Of a DNA stretch of 64,000 nucleotides, positions 7,036 to 17,226 are shown piece after piece; position 1 is the stretch's first letter; each line of letters opens with the position of its first letter. A program made the translations under genes and the position numbers. Source of the DNA: Bacteroidia bacterium (GTDB lineage Bacteria; Bacteroidota; Bacteroidia; Flavobacteriales; Flavobacteriaceae); NCBI GenBank assembly GCA_030432635.1, contig JAUIMB010000007.1, positions 62,001-126,000 on the forward strand, written 5' to 3'. Below the pieces are notes generated by a model. That model saw only the letters and a list, made by a program, of their open reading frames with translations, had not been told where the DNA came from and ran no database searches.

Positions 7036-9546
7036 ATGAAACAAAAGCTCCTTTTTTTATTTACAATCTTCAATATTTGTGTTGCCCTTGCCCAAACTAA
7101 GGTAAGTGGTTACGTTTTTGATGAAAATAATGATCCTGTTGCTTTCGCAAATGTCTTGTTTAAAGGGTCAACAGAAGGTACCATCACGAATGAAAATGGA
7201 AAATTTTATCTAGAATCCGAATCCACTTGGGATACTGTAGTGGTGTCGTTTCTCGGATATGAAGTGTTAGAGATTCCTTTGGAAAGTAAGGTCAATTACG
7301 ATTTGAGATTTACCTTAAAGGAAGAAGCTGCAGCGCTTAATGAAGTCGTCATAGTCTCTGGAAAGCAATCGAAGAAGGCATCAGAAAATCCAGCGATTAG
7401 AATTTTGAAAAAAATATGGGAGCGTAAACGTAATAACGGTTTGCGACAGTTCAAACAATACCAATTTGACAAATATGAGAAAGTTGAGTTTGATTTGAAT
7501 ACCATCGATAGTGCCCTCATCAAAAGCAAGCTGTTTAAAGGGATGGAATTTGTGTTTGAAGAAGTTGACACATCCAATGTAACGGGTAAAACCTACTTGC
7601 CTATTTTTCTTAATGAATCGGTGAGCAAGGTCTATGGTGATAATATCCTCAAAAAGGAAAAAGAAGATCTTCAAGGCAATAAAAATTCAGGGTTTAGTAA
7701 TAACCAGGTGATTATTGACTTTATTGATGATCTTTATGCTGATTTTGACATATACGATAATTACCTTAAGTTTTTCGATAAGAGTTTTGTGAGTCCGTTG
7801 TCTCGTACTGGAATTCAGACCTACAATTATGTATTGTCTGATAGTGCCTTTATAGATAACAAATGGTGTTACAATATCATTTACTATCCAAGACGAAAAA
7901 ATGAATTGACCTTTAAGGGTGATTTTTGGGTAAACGATTCGACCTATGCTATAAAGGATATCAATCTGCAAGCTTCAAAAAGTGCCAATATCAACTGGGT
8001 TAAGGAAATTTATATCGAACAGGAATTCGAAGTGTTGAATGATTCGGTCTTTCTAATAAAGCGTGATTATATGCTTTCTGACTTTGCCTTCAGTAAAAAA
8101 GAAAAATCTCGAGGCGTTTATGGAAAACGAACGACCTTGTATGACAACTATGAGTTTGACATCCCTAAGGATGAAAAATTCTATGATATAGAAGTCTATA
8201 ATTACGACAAGGATGTTTACAATCGTGATGAACAATTTTGGGCAAAAAATCGATTGGAATCCTTGAACCAAGATGAAAAAGGCGTCTACAAGATGTTAGA
8301 TACCTTGAAAACTGTTAAAAAGTTCAAGCGCTTATACAATGTAGGAAGTATCTTGGCTTCTGGTTATATCGAATTTCCGAGTATCAATTTTGATTACGGT
8401 CCGATATTTTCTACGTTCGGATTCAATGAAGTTGAAGGTCTGAGGCTTCGTACAGGAGGGCGAACGTATTTCGGTCCTAATGATCTATGGCGTTTGGAAG
8501 GATTCATTGCCTATGGCTTTCGTGATGATAAGTTTAAATACGGGATGTCAGGAAAATGGCTGATCGATAAAAAAAGTCGGTTCATTGTTTCTGGCGGAAA
8601 TCGGCGAGATGTCGAACAAATAGGAGCGAATTTAACCGCTTCAACTGATGTTTTAGGACGAAGTCTGGCGTCTTCGGCAGTGGTTGGTACAGCAGCTAAT
8701 GATAAACTTACAACAATTAATTTATCCACTTTGGCTTTGGAAGTTGAGCCCTTTCGAAATTTTATAATTCGAACAAGCGGAACATACAGAACCTTGGAGT
8801 CAGCATCACCAACCTTTAGTTTAGACTACAACGATCCGACGTCTCCAACTGGTGTGTCATCTGAAGTAAAACAATTTGAGTCGATATTATCTTTCTCGTA
8901 TTTTCCTGGTAGGAAAATGACAGGTTTTGGTGTAGAGCGACGAACCGCAAATGATTGGTTCCCGAGGTTTTTTGCACAGGTCACACATGGTGATCGCAAC
9001 TGGTTTAAAAGTGACTTTGACTACACGAAACTTCAGTTTTCATATATCCAGCCATGGCAAGTTGGAGGTTTTGGAAGGCTAACAACTACGGTCGAATTAG
9101 GTAAGACTTTTGGAGAAGTTCCTTTAGGACTTTTGAGCGTGGTTCCTGGAAATCAGACCTATTTTTCCATCTACAATACTTTTCCGCAATTGGACTTCTA
9201 TGAATTTGTGACAGATACCTATACGTCAATGCATCTTGAGCATAATTTTAACGGACGCATATTTTCAAGGATTCCTTTCCTGAAAAAGTATAATTTGAGA
9301 GCTATAGTGGGAGTTCGAGGTGTTTGGGGAGAGTTATCTAACGAGAATATTGCCCTGAACACCACAGGTAATCCCGTTGAGATTCCTTTGGTTGCTCCAG
9401 ATAGTAAGTTATACTATGAATATAGTTTTGGTGTAGGCAATATTTTTAAGATCCTTCGTATAGATTTTAATTTCAGGGGAAATTATCTCGATCGTCCCGA
9501 TGCGCGACGTTTTGGAATTACAGGTGGTTTTGGGTTTGATTTTTGA
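7036..9546 (+). CDS. DUF5686 family outer-membrane protein with carboxypeptidase-regulatory-like domain
   Basis: A signal peptide (residues 1-19, ending VALAQT) is followed by a CarboxypepD_reg-like beta domain (VSGYVFDENNDPVAFANVLF, about residues 22-105). The long remainder has the DUF5686 pattern and a C-terminal aromatic-rich beta barrel ending RFGITGGFGFDF. Such proteins are predicted outer-membrane barrels related to TonB-dependent receptors but without a recognisable plug. The 836-residue length is usual. Substrate unknown. It is probably monocistronic, since ppa has its own promoter. Confidence 0.85.
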   Translation: MKQKLLFLFTIFNICVALAQTKVSGYVFDENNDPVAFANVLFKGSTEGTITNENGKFYLESESTWDTVVVSFLGYEVLEIPLESKVNYDLRFTLKEEAAALNEVVIVSGKQSKKASENPAIRILKKIWERKRNNGLRQFKQYQFDKYEKVEFDLNTIDSALIKSKLFKGMEFVFEEVDTSNVTGKTYLPIFLNESVSKVYGDNILKKEKEDLQGNKNSGFSNNQVIIDFIDDLYADFDIYDNYLKFFDKSFVSPLSRTGIQTYNYVLSDSAFIDNKWCYNIIYYPRRKNELTFKGDFWVNDSTYAIKDINLQASKSANINWVKEIYIEQEFEVLNDSVFLIKRDYMLSDFAFSKKEKSRGVYGKRTTLYDNYEFDIPKDEKFYDIEVYNYDKDVYNRDEQFWAKNRLESLNQDEKGVYKMLDTLKTVKKFKRLYNVGSILASGYIEFPSINFDYGPIFSTFGFNEVEGLRLRTGGRTYFGPNDLWRLEGFIAYGFRDDKFKYGMSGKWLIDKKSRFIVSGGNRRDVEQIGANLTASTDVLGRSLASSAVVGTAANDKLTTINLSTLALEVEPFRNFIIRTSGTYRTLESASPTFSLDYNDPTSPTGVSSEVKQFESILSFSYFPGRKMTGFGVERRTANDWFPRFFAQVTHGDRNWFKSDFDYTKLQFSYIQPWQVGGFGRLTTTVELGKTFGEVPLGLLSVVPGNQTYFSIYNTFPQLDFYEFVTDTYTSMHLEHNFNGRIFSRIPFLKKYNLRAIVGVRGVWGELSNENIALNTTGNPVEIPLVAPDSKLYYEYSFGVGNIFKILRIDFNFRGNYLDRPDARRFGITGGFGFDF

Positions 9547-9605
9547 GACTGCTTTTCGAGTTGGTTGAAGGTGATTTGATATGGGAAATATTGATGCGCA
9601 TAAGA

Positions 9606-9635
9606 TTGTAATAACCAAACATTAGCGTATCTTTG
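9606..9635 (+). promoter_or_regulatory. Promoter of ppa
   Basis: TTG at 9606-9608, a 19-bp spacer and TATCTTTG at 9628-9635 match the Bacteroidota TTG-N(17-23)-TAnnTTTG promoter. The ATG follows 25 bp later. Confidence 0.75.
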
Positions 9636-9660
9636 CAGCCCGAAATTAGAAAACACAAAC

Positions 9661-10188
9661 ATGACAAAAACAGGCAATTTGACCATAGATGCTCTAATAG
9701 AAATTCCAAAAGGGAGCCGAAATAAATACGAATATGATTTTGAACTGAAGAAAATTCGATTTGATCGAATGTTGTTCTCATCCATGATGTATCCAGGAGA
9801 TTATGGCTTTATCCCAGAAACCCTTGCGCTGGATGGCGATCCATTGGATGTTTTGGTGATGGGAACAGAACCAACCTTTCCAATGTGTGTTATGGAAGTA
9901 AAGCCAATAGGTGTCTTCCATATGGCTGATGAAAAAGGTCCTGATGAAAAGTTGATATGTGTTCCTGTTACAGATCCCATTTGGAATAGCTACGAAGATA
10001 TCACCGACTTAAATCCGCATCGAAAAGAAGAAATTACCCATTTCTTTCAAGTCTACAAGGATTTAGAAAAAAAGAAAGTCGATGTTGGTGGATGGGGAAA
10101 TGCAGCTGAAGCTTATGATATTTTAAATAAATGTATCGAAAGATATGAAAACAGCGACCATAAAGCCAATGGCAATTTTAGTATTTAA
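9661..10188 (+). CDS. ppa: Inorganic pyrophosphatase, family I, soluble
   Basis: Cytoplasmic Mg-dependent hydrolysis of PPi to two Pi. The family I pattern is complete: EIPKGSRNKYEYD (substrate-binding Lys and Arg), YPGDYGFIPETL and the metal-binding DGDPLDVLVM. The 175-residue length is normal. It is followed by a strong terminator and then by the membrane pyrophosphatase, so the cell makes both PPi-hydrolysing enzymes from adjacent, separately promoted genes. Confidence 0.95.
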   Translation: MTKTGNLTIDALIEIPKGSRNKYEYDFELKKIRFDRMLFSSMMYPGDYGFIPETLALDGDPLDVLVMGTEPTFPMCVMEVKPIGVFHMADEKGPDEKLICVPVTDPIWNSYEDITDLNPHRKEEITHFFQVYKDLEKKKVDVGGWGNAAEAYDILNKCIERYENSDHKANGNFSI

Positions 10189-10212
10189 TGTTGCTTAAAA
10201 TGATGAAACTTT

Positions 10213-10246
10213 AACCCTATGTTATTAAGGACATAGGGTTTTTTAG
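10213..10246 (+). terminator. Intrinsic terminator after ppa
   Basis: AACCCTATG (10213-10221) pairs with CATAGGGTT (10232-10240), followed by a T-run. Confidence 0.88.
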
Positions 10247-10262
10247 TTTTAATGGTTTTCAC

Positions 10263-10270
10263 TACTTTTG
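10263..10270 (+). promoter_or_regulatory. Promoter -7 box of hppA
   Basis: TACTTTTG fits TAnnTTTG and lies 41 bp before the ATG at 10312. It rules out the upstream in-frame ATG at 10252, which would precede the transcription start. Confidence 0.65.
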
Positions 10271-10311
10271 CCCAGTTAAAAAGGAAAATAACTAATCACA
10301 ATAAATACAAT

Positions 10312-12771
10312 ATGGAATCTTACATGATTTACATGCCAATAGTATTGGCTATTTTAGGACTGGTCTACATGGCAATAAAACGGTCTTCAATAATGAAACA
10401 AGATGCTGGTGACGGCAAGATGAAAGAAATATCAGATCATATATATGTTGGAGCTCTGGCATTCTTAAAGGCTGAATATCGCCTACTTACTTTTTTCGTT
10501 ATTGGTGCAAGTATAGCTTTAGCTGCTGTTGCGGCAATAGTGCCAACAACAAGTTATTTAATAATTGTTGCGTTTATCATAGGTGCTGTTTTTTCTGCTA
10601 TCGCTGGAAACATAGGAATGCGTATTGCAACTAAAACCAATGTGAGAACAACCCAAGCAGCTAAAACAAGTTTACCAAAAGCCTTAAATATTTCTTTTGG
10701 AGGTGGTACTGTTATGGGACTTGGTGTTGCTGGATTGGCAGTATTAGGATTGACTGCGTTCTTTATTATATTTTACCAAATGTTCATGGGAGGTTCATGG
10801 ACCAATACAGGAGATATGACTCTGGTTTTGGAAACACTAGCAGGATTCTCTCTTGGTGCTGAGTCCATTGCATTGTTTGCTAGAGTTGGTGGTGGTATTT
10901 ACACAAAAGCTGCCGATGTTGGAGCCGATTTAGTAGGTAAGGTTGAAGCCGGTATTCCTGAAGATGATCCTCGTAACCCAGCTACAATTGCAGATAATGT
11001 TGGTGACAACGTAGGTGATGTTGCAGGTATGGGAGCCGATTTATTCGGATCGTATGTGGCAACAGTTTTGGCTGCTATGGTATTAGGAAACTACATCATA
11101 AAAGATATGGGAGGTGCCATAGAAGATGCTTTTGGAGGTATTGGTACTATTTTATTACCAATGGCTATTGCTGGAGCTGGTATTATTATTTCTATCATTG
11201 GTACGTTCTTAGTTAAAATATCATCAAATGATGCTAAAGAAGCTCAGGTGCAAAAGGCGTTAAACATAGGTAACTGGACTTCAATTGCTTTGGTGGCAGT
11301 TGCTTGTTTTGGGTTGGTAACTTGGATGCTTCCAGAAACTATGAAAATGGAATTCTTTGGTGAAGGTCTAAAAGAAATTTCTTCAATGCGCGTATTCTAT
11401 GCAACCTTGGTTGGTTTAGTTGTTGGAGGTGCTATTTCCTCATTTACGGAATACTACACAGGTTTAGGAAAGAAACCAATTTTAAATATTGTTCAACAAT
11501 CCAGTACTGGTGCTGCAACTAATATCATTGCAGGTTTGGCAACAGGTATGATTTCAACATTTAGTTCTGTGTTATTGTTTGCAGTTGCAATTTGGGCATC
11601 TTACGCTTTTGCTGGATTCTACGGTGTTGCTATGGCAGCATCTGCTATGATGGCTACTACCGCAATGCAGTTGGCTATTGATGCTTTTGGTCCTATTGCT
11701 GATAATGCTGGTGGTATTGCTGAAATGAGCGAACAAGAACCAATTGTAAGAGAGCGTACAGATATTTTAGACTCTGTTGGTAATACAACGGCTGCTACAG
11801 GGAAAGGATTTGCAATTGCTTCTGCAGCATTGACAGCTTTAGCGTTGTTTGCGGCTTATGTAACGTTTACTGATATTGATGGGATCAACATCTTTAAAGC
11901 ACCTGTCTTATCCATGTTATTTGTTGGTGGTATGGTACCAGTTGTGTTCTCTGCATTGGCGATGAGTTCAGTTGGTAAAGCTGCTATGGAAATGGTAGAG
12001 GAAGTGCGTCGTCAGTTTAAGGAAATTCCTGGTATCATGGAAGGTACAGGAAAGCCTGAATACGATAAATGTGTTGATATTTCTACAAAAGCATCTTTAA
12101 GACAAATGTTATTGCCAGGTATTCTAACCATTGGTTTTCCGATTGTTATTGTATTGATCGGATTGTTTATCTACTCAGATAACCACAGATTGGTTGCTGA
12201 AATGTTAGGTGGTTATATGGCAGGTGTTTCTGTATCAGGTGTGCTTTGGGCGATTTTCCAAAACAATGCTGGTGGTGCTTGGGATAATGCTAAAAAATCG
12301 TTCGAAGCTGGTGTTGAAATAAATGGTGAAATGACTTATAAAGGTTCTGATGCTCATAAAGCTGCAGTTACTGGAGATACTGTTGGTGATCCGTTTAAGG
12401 ATACTTCCGGACCATCAATGAATATCTTGATCAAATTAACTTGCCTTATCGGATTAGTTATTGCTCCAATTTTGGGAGGTCATTCTACTGAAGAAGCCAT
12501 GGCAATGCATAACAATTCCAAAACAACCTCTGTTGAAAAGGAAATTTCAGTAGAGATGAATAGCAATGATGATGGGACGTACACTGCTGTTGTTACAACT
12601 ACTACTGTAAAAGATGGGTTGACATCAAAAGCTGAAGAAACACTTACAGGAAAAACCAAAGAGGAATTGGAAGCAAAGATTGAAGCCATGAAGGATATTA
12701 AGATGGATTCAAATGATAAAATCGAAGTTGAAACTATTTTTGAAAAGGTAGAGGTAAAGGAAACGAACTAA
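10312..12771 (+). CDS. hppA: Membrane-bound ion-translocating pyrophosphatase
   Basis: Couples PPi hydrolysis to H+ and/or Na+ export. The catalytic loops are present: [20 protein letters not shown] (start ARVGGG), [20 protein letters not shown] and [35 protein letters not shown] has Ala rather than Lys at the position that marks K+-dependent enzymes, so this is likely the K+-dependent type; the pumped ion cannot be read from sequence alone. I use the ATG at 10312 (819 residues) because the promoter box lies between it and the earlier ATG. After the last membrane helix there is an unusual hydrophilic tail of about 85 residues, rich in Glu, Lys and Thr. Confidence 0.95.
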   Translation: MESYMIYMPIVLAILGLVYMAIKRSSIMKQDAGDGKMKEISDHIYVGALAFLKAEYRLLTFFVIGASIALAAVAAIVPTTSYLIIVAFIIGAVFSAIAGNIGMRIATKTNVRTTQAAKTSLPKALNISFGGGTVMGLGVAGLAVLGLTAFFIIFYQMFMGGSWTNTGDMTLVLETLAGFSLGAESIALFARVGGGIYTKAADVGADLVGKVEAGIPEDDPRNPATIADNVGDNVGDVAGMGADLFGSYVATVLAAMVLGNYIIKDMGGAIEDAFGGIGTILLPMAIAGAGIIISIIGTFLVKISSNDAKEAQVQKALNIGNWTSIALVAVACFGLVTWMLPETMKMEFFGEGLKEISSMRVFYATLVGLVVGGAISSFTEYYTGLGKKPILNIVQQSSTGAATNIIAGLATGMISTFSSVLLFAVAIWASYAFAGFYGVAMAASAMMATTAMQLAIDAFGPIADNAGGIAEMSEQEPIVRERTDILDSVGNTTAATGKGFAIASAALTALALFAAYVTFTDIDGINIFKAPVLSMLFVGGMVPVVFSALAMSSVGKAAMEMVEEVRRQFKEIPGIMEGTGKPEYDKCVDISTKASLRQMLLPGILTIGFPIVIVLIGLFIYSDNHRLVAEMLGGYMAGVSVSGVLWAIFQNNAGGAWDNAKKSFEAGVEINGEMTYKGSDAHKAAVTGDTVGDPFKDTSGPSMNILIKLTCLIGLVIAPILGGHSTEEAMAMHNNSKTTSVEKEISVEMNSNDDGTYTAVVTTTTVKDGLTSKAEETLTGKTKEELEAKIEAMKDIKMDSNDKIEVETIFEKVEVKETN

Positions 12772-12792
12772 AACCTTCTAAAACTTTAGCCT

Positions 12793-12823
12793 AAAAGCCT
12801 CATCAAGTGATGAGGCTTTTTCT
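12793..12823 (+). terminator. Intrinsic terminator after hppA
   Basis: AAAAGCCTCATCA (12793-12805) pairs with TGATGAGGCTTTT (12808-12820) and a T-rich end follows. The same stem sequence recurs at 16175. Confidence 0.9.
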
Positions 12824-12903
12824 TTTACAATATGTTAACCTAAAACTAACAACCTTGGTTGTATTGAATAGTAATTTTATCCAAATCAAATTAATCCAAT
12901 CAA

Positions 12904-15900
12904 ATGAAAAAAATTACTATTCTTTTGGCCGTATTGTTTTCGGCTATAGCTTTTTCACAAGCTAATCTTCAAATTTCAGAAATATTTTCGGGACAATCAG
13001 GAACCGATTTAACAGAAGACTGGTTCGAAATTCATAATTCAGGTGATATGGCTTGGACTTCTTCTGTCGATGCAGATTTGTATTATGATGACGACTCAGC
13101 TGATGGAACCACAGCAGATCTTATTCAAGGAATTACAAATATTCAACCAGGTGAACGTGTGATAGTCTTAGTAACGGATAATACAGGTGGAGAAGTGGCT
13201 AACTTCATTTCGGTTTGGGCAGAAGTTGTTGACTTAACCGGAATTGAAATAGGATTTACAGATGGCTCAGGTCTAGGTGGTGGAGGTGATGCCGTAACCT
13301 TATGGATGGGAGATCCCTTAAGCACTGCGCCAATTGCTTCTGGTTCTTATCCAGATACAGCGTCAAACGATGGCCAGTCTTATGACTTAGAACTTTCTGA
13401 ATTCAGTACGGTTGGTAATCCAAACTTTGCCGTAGAAACCGTTGCTTTGGGTGGAAGCGCAAGTGATGTTCCAAATATAGGTTCTCCAGGAAATGTGCCA
13501 CCACAAGCACCTGATTTGGTAATTACAGAAATCTTTTCGGGTCAAGAAGGCGATGATATAACGGCAGATTGGTTTGAGATTTATAATACAGGTACTGCGG
13601 CTTGGACCTCTGGTTTAAATGATGATTTATATTACGATGACGATTCAGCAGATGCTAGTACGGCAGACCTTATTCAAGGTGTCTCGGTTATTCCACCAGG
13701 TGGATATGCAATTGTTTTGATTACCGATAATATGGAAGGTGAAGTAAGTGATTTTGTAACAATATGGAGCGAGGTTTTGGATTTAACTGGAGTAGAAGTT
13801 GGTTTTACTGATGGATCTGGCCTTGGTGGAGGAGGTGATGCGGTTAACTTGTGGTTAGGCGATCCAACATTGTCTATGCCAATAGATATGGCATCTTATC
13901 CAGACACCGCTTTAAATGATGGGCAATCGTATGATGTACAATTAAGTGCTTTTAGTACTGTAGGTAATGCAAACAATGCTGTGGCAACCCTTGTTCTAGG
14001 AGGCGATATGATGGATGTCCCTAACATTGGTTCTCCAGGAAATGTAACAACTACAGGAACTTCAGTTCAAGTTGAGTTTACTGAAGTTTATAATTCTGTT
14101 ATGGAAAATGATGGTAGTATTGACCTTACCGTTTCCATTTCTGATGCACCAACAACTGATATTACTGTAGAAGTAGACGTAATGATTGGTGGAACTGCGA
14201 TTGAAGGCGTTGATTTTACTTTAGCTTCTGCTCAATCCCTAACATTTCTGTCAGGTAGCACAAATAGCCAAACCATTACAATTCCTATTCTGGATGATAC
14301 AGAAGATGAAAGCGATTTATATTTTATGGTAACCCTTCAAAATGCTGTAGGTGCTTCCATAGGAAATGAATCAGAATTTTCAGTTTATATTTTAGATGAT
14401 GATACTTTAGTGCCTACAGAAAACACTTCAGAATTAGATGCTAATTACTTAGCGAGTTATTTAGTTGATGATAGTGGTACTGCCGAAATTACGGCTTATG
14501 ATCCTGCATCTCAGCGTTTGTTTGTGACCAATAGTACAAGCATAGAAGTCTTGGATTTTTCAGACCCAAGTAATATTTCTCCAATTTCATCAATAAGCTT
14601 ACCACCAAACACCAGTGGTGTGCAAAGTGTTGCAGTAAGAAATGGCATATTGGCTGCTGCAATTTCGGCTAATCCGTCAACAGATCCTGGCTTTGTGATG
14701 TTTGCCGATACTGATGGTGATAACCAGGTTACGGTTTCAGTAGGTGCCTTACCCGATATGATCACGTTTACACCAGATGGTACTAAATTATTATCGGCTA
14801 ATGAAGGTGAGCCAAATGGAGATTACTCTATAGATCCGGAAGGAAGTGTTTCTATTATCGATGTGACGGGTGGATTGGCAGATATCGACCAAAGTGACGT
14901 CACAACTTTAAACTTTAATGCTTTCGATTCGCAATTGGCAACATTACTAGCTGAAGGCGTTCGGATTTTTGGACCTGGTGCATCTGTGTCCCAAGATTTA
15001 GAGCCAGAGTATATCACGGTTTCAGATGATAACTTAATGGCTTATGTAGCACTACAGGAAAATAATGCTTTAGCTACTATTGATTTAACTACAAATACAA
15101 TTGTAAGCGTGTCTTCTTTCGGATTAAAGGACCATAGTTTGTCAAACAATTCGTTGGACACAAGTGATGAGACAGACTTTGTATTCAATGCTTCTTGGCC
15201 AATTTACGGTGTATATATGCCAGATGCGATAGATTATTTCAATATTGGAGGAACGGGTTATATCATCACAGCAAACGAAGGTGATGCTAGAGAGTTCAAC
15301 GGGTTTGAAGAAGAGCGTAAGCTTGGTGATAGTGATTATGTTCTAGATCCAACTGTTTTTGGCGATGCAGATATTCTTGCATTGGAAACGAATCTTGGTG
15401 ATATAGGAATTACCAATGCTTCTGGAAATACAGATGGTGATGCCGAATATGAAGAAATTCACGTATTTGGCGGACGTTCTTTTAGTATTTTTAACGCAAG
15501 TACAGGTGATATCGTTTCTGATAGTGGAAATGATTTTGAGGTCATTACTGCAGCTCATCCAATCTATGGTACAATTTTTAACGCAAGTAATAGTAACAAT
15601 GGTTTTAAAAACCGTAGTGATAACAAAGGGCCAGAACCGGAAGGTGTTATTGTTGAGGAAATCGATGGTTCTTATTATGCTTTTGTATTGTTGGAGCGTA
15701 TTGGTGGTTTGATGATCTACGATGTCACTGTTCCATCGTCACCAGTATTCCTACAATATCTAAATAATAGAAATGCAGTTGCTGGAGGTGAAGAAAACGG
15801 TGATTTAGGTCCAGAAGGGATTGTCTTTGTCAACGAGAATGAGAGTCCAACAGGTACAGCGCTTATCATAGTGTCCAACGAAGTGAGTGCTACGTTATCC

Positions 15901-16152
15901 ATCTATTCTTTAGATAATGTTACTTTAGGATTGGAAGAACACAACTATAACAATAACTTTAGTATGTACCCTAATCCAACAAATACTGTTGTGAACTTTA
16001 GTAAAAGAGACACTTACAAGTTGTACGATATCTCAGGTCGATTGGTAAAGCAGGTCGAAAATGTCACTGCTATAACTGTGGAAGAATTAACACCTGGAAT
16101 GTACATTGTGAATAACTCTAACGGACTATCGAGAAAGCTAATCGTAAAATAA
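12904..16152 (+). CDS. Large secreted T9SS protein: two lamin-tail-like repeats, Calx-beta, choice-of-anchor I domain
   Basis: A signal peptide (1-19) is followed by two tandem lamin-tail-like repeats (about residues 20-195 and 204-380; both carry EIFSGQ, YYDDDSAD and GFTDGSGLGGGGDAV), a Calx-beta domain (about 390-500; FLSGSTNSQTITIPILDDTE), a choice-of-anchor I/beta-propeller region (about 510-1000; LLSANEGEPNGDYSIDPEGS, ITANEGDAREFNGFEEERK) and a type A T9SS sorting domain ending NGLSRKLIVK. It is an exported surface protein. The Asp-rich loops suggest calcium binding. A phosphatase-like or structural role is possible but unproven. Confidence 0.85.
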   Translation: MKKITILLAVLFSAIAFSQANLQISEIFSGQSGTDLTEDWFEIHNSGDMAWTSSVDADLYYDDDSADGTTADLIQGITNIQPGERVIVLVTDNTGGEVANFISVWAEVVDLTGIEIGFTDGSGLGGGGDAVTLWMGDPLSTAPIASGSYPDTASNDGQSYDLELSEFSTVGNPNFAVETVALGGSASDVPNIGSPGNVPPQAPDLVITEIFSGQEGDDITADWFEIYNTGTAAWTSGLNDDLYYDDDSADASTADLIQGVSVIPPGGYAIVLITDNMEGEVSDFVTIWSEVLDLTGVEVGFTDGSGLGGGGDAVNLWLGDPTLSMPIDMASYPDTALNDGQSYDVQLSAFSTVGNANNAVATLVLGGDMMDVPNIGSPGNVTTTGTSVQVEFTEVYNSVMENDGSIDLTVSISDAPTTDITVEVDVMIGGTAIEGVDFTLASAQSLTFLSGSTNSQTITIPILDDTEDESDLYFMVTLQNAVGASIGNESEFSVYILDDDTLVPTENTSELDANYLASYLVDDSGTAEITAYDPASQRLFVTNSTSIEVLDFSDPSNISPISSISLPPNTSGVQSVAVRNGILAAAISANPSTDPGFVMFADTDGDNQVTVSVGALPDMITFTPDGTKLLSANEGEPNGDYSIDPEGSVSIIDVTGGLADIDQSDVTTLNFNAFDSQLATLLAEGVRIFGPGASVSQDLEPEYITVSDDNLMAYVALQENNALATIDLTTNTIVSVSSFGLKDHSLSNNSLDTSDETDFVFNASWPIYGVYMPDAIDYFNIGGTGYIITANEGDAREFNGFEEERKLGDSDYVLDPTVFGDADILALETNLGDIGITNASGNTDGDAEYEEIHVFGGRSFSIFNASTGDIVSDSGNDFEVITAAHPIYGTIFNASNSNNGFKNRSDNKGPEPEGVIVEEIDGSYYAFVLLERIGGLMIYDVTVPSSPVFLQYLNNRNAVAGGEENGDLGPEGIVFVNENESPTGTALIIVSNEVSATLSIYSLDNVTLGLEEHNYNNNFSMYPNPTNTVVNFSKRDTYKLYDISGRLVKQVENVTAITVEELTPGMYIVNNSNGLSRKLIVK
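12961..14046 (+). repeat. Tandem intragenic duplication of a lamin-tail-like domain
   Basis: Two in-frame units of about 540 bp (about 12961-13500 and 13513-14046) encode clearly similar domains, aligning almost without gaps from ISEIFSGQ / ITEIFSGQ to DVPNIGSPGNV in both. Confidence 0.85.
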
Positions 16153-16174
16153 TTATCCCATAAATAACAGCGGT

Positions 16175-16204
16175 AAGCCTCATCATTTGATGAGGCTTTT
16201 TTAA
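16175..16204 (+). terminator. Intrinsic terminator after the T9SS gene
   Basis: AAGCCTCATCA (16175-16185) pairs with TGATGAGGCTT (16188-16198), followed by a T-run. Confidence 0.9.
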
Positions 16205-16226
16205 TTTTACGTTTTCAGGATTTTAA

Positions 16227-17222
16227 ATGTTTAAAAAAGACCCACTTCAAATCATCACGTTCCAGAGTTACGGAACCGATTCGCATTTTTATATGCGCGG
16301 ACGAGCATTGGAAGACGAAACCATCGATTTGGAACAAAAGGGACTTCTAGGATTGTTGATTAACTCCTGGAAGCGTTTTGAGACTGACGAGATTAAGCAT
16401 ACCGAACTTAAATTGGTTTTGCCTAACGGAAGGATATTGAAAACAGTTACTGATAACCATGGTTATTTCAAATTTGATGAACCCATCAATGACCTGAGAG
16501 CAATGGCAAATTCTGAAGGTTGGCTCCATTTTATAATGTCTTATAACGATGTCAACATAAAGCGTCATATACAAAACGAGAATCGTTTTCCTGGAGAATT
16601 GTTGGTGCCTTCTGCTACGGCAGATTTTGGTGTTATTAGCGATATTGATGATACGATTTTACATACTGGTGTGGTATCGACGCTAAAATGGAAAGTGATT
16701 ATCAATAGTATTTTCAAAAGTGCGGCAAGTCGAATTCCGTTGGAAGGTGCAGCAACCTTTTATCATAGGTTACATCGTGGTGTTTCTGGAGAAAACGCCA
16801 ATCCGATTTTTTATGTAAGCCATAGTCCGTGGAATTTATATCGCTATTTGGAGTTCTTTTTAAAACAGAACGATTTTCCTAAAGGACCAATTCTCTTAAG
16901 AAGTTTCAAGGCCATTTTTGCCAAGAAAAGTGATGATAAGCCACAAAAGCAGATTGAAATCATAAATATCCTAAAGTCATATCCAACTATGAAATTTATA
17001 CTCATTGGTGATAGTGGAGAATACGATGCCGATATCTATTTGGATGTGGTTGCCCAATTCCCAAAACAGGTATTGGCAATATACCTTCGAACCGTTAAAC
17101 ACAATAGGAAAATGCAGCGCATTCGTCAACTGTTTGAAAATTTTGATGTGGTGCCTGTGCTTTTGGTGGATGATAGTGAACAAGCGATAAAACACGCGAG
17201 AGCACATGGTTTTGTAAAATAG
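16227..17222 (+). CDS. App1-like phosphatidate phosphatase family protein (DUF2183)
   Basis: The catalytic core has the HAD-type motif ISDIDDTILHTGVVST (about residues 135-150), then NPIFYVSHSPWNLYRYL and KFILIGDSGEYDADIYLDVV. This is the App1/DUF2183 arrangement, a family whose yeast member is a Mg-dependent phosphatidate phosphatase. The N-terminal 130 residues look like a beta domain. There is no signal peptide, so it is cytoplasmic or membrane-associated. The lipid substrate is inferred from the family only. It is convergent with the deoxynucleoside kinase. Confidence 0.85.
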   Translation: MFKKDPLQIITFQSYGTDSHFYMRGRALEDETIDLEQKGLLGLLINSWKRFETDEIKHTELKLVLPNGRILKTVTDNHGYFKFDEPINDLRAMANSEGWLHFIMSYNDVNIKRHIQNENRFPGELLVPSATADFGVISDIDDTILHTGVVSTLKWKVIINSIFKSAASRIPLEGAATFYHRLHRGVSGENANPIFYVSHSPWNLYRYLEFFLKQNDFPKGPILLRSFKAIFAKKSDDKPQKQIEIINILKSYPTMKFILIGDSGEYDADIYLDVVAQFPKQVLAIYLRTVKHNRKMQRIRQLFENFDVVPVLLVDDSEQAIKHARAHGFVK

Positions 17223-17226
17223 GGTT

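Noticed and set aside
10252-10311. Upstream ATG extending hppA by 20 residues
   Set aside because: The -7 box TACTTTTG at 10263-10270 lies after this ATG, so it would not be in the mRNA, and the added residues are not membrane-like.
12793-16204. Near-identical terminator stems at 12793 and 16175 as ends of a mobile element
   Set aside because: Both are ordinary GCCTCATCA-type terminators following separate stop codons; no transposase or target duplication is present.
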